64,000 nt of DNA. Origin: Pteria penguin (lineage: Eukaryota > Mollusca > Bivalvia > Pterioida > Pteriidae). The DNA lies in assembly GCA_035048485.1 (NCBI GenBank), contig CM068583.1, positions 45,199,790 to 45,263,789 on the forward strand. Reading direction: 5' to 3'. Positions 63,895 to 64,000 of the stretch are shown one piece after another (the stretch's first letter is position 1; each line of letters starts with the position of its first letter). The notes beneath the pieces are model-generated. The model worked only from the letters and a program-made list of their open reading frames with translations. It searched no databases and was not told the DNA's origin. Position numbers and translations under genes: made by a program.

Positions 63895-64000
63895 GTAATT
63901 ATTATTTGTTGTTTATATCTGTTTTAGATAGGTATGTCAAAGTATCAAACGTAAGCTTCTATTGCAAAATTAGCCACAATTGATTATGATGGATTCGTAT
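63895..64000 (+). other. Start of intron after the esterase exon
   Basis: Begins GTAATT and is AT-rich. It continues past the window edge; without it the frame would stop at TAA 63896-63898, immediately after KTG. Confidence 0.75.

Overview
The window is nuclear DNA of an animal, most likely a mollusc and probably a bivalve. It is AT-rich, its one complete gene is split by nine GT-AG introns, and it carries several kinds of eukaryotic mobile DNA: two tRNA-headed SINE families with target-site duplications, a LINE tail, Penelope-like reverse transcriptase relics, foldback MITEs and hammerhead-ribozyme-bearing short repeats. The taxonomic call is inference from repeat types and protein style. 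No bacterial features are present. Only two protein-coding genes can be supported. (1) A complete 10-exon gene on the + strand (9652-24951) encodes a 502-residue secreted serine peptidase of family S28, of the PRSS16/K12H4.7 kind; all exon joins keep frame and the Ser-Asp-His triad is intact. (2) The 5' part of a + strand cholinesterase-like carboxylesterase (62378-63894) runs to a splice donor near the right edge, so its C-terminus lies outside the window. Layout: 1-3.1 kb holds Penelope-like element relics in opposite orientations. 3.7-8.9 kb is a long inverted repeat around a LINE tail, with foldback and palindrome clusters between the arms. 9.4-25 kb is the S28 gene; intron 6 carries a 51-bp tandem array and intron 7 a 33-bp array that a 1.4-kb terminal-inverted-repeat element has interrupted. 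25.3-33.2 kb is a 7.9-kb megasatellite of 42-bp units with higher-order duplication. 33.2-62.3 kb is gene-poor: SINEs, two truncated Penelope-like 3' ends in opposite orientation, at least four foldback elements, a partial dimer of a hammerhead-ribozyme repeat, microsatellites and 37-, 44-, 21- and 29-bp minisatellites. 62.4-63.9 kb is the esterase exon. The two genes are probably unrelated; both products look secreted hydrolases. The strongest observations are the hammerhead-type retrozyme-like tandem repeat at 47.6-48.1 kb with its decayed relatives, the four-fold recurrence of one Penelope-like 3' module in both orientations, and three large arrays (51, 33 and 42 bp, all multiples of three and two with clear dyad symmetry) in or beside one peptidase gene. 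The long open frames over these arrays result from period length and are not genes.
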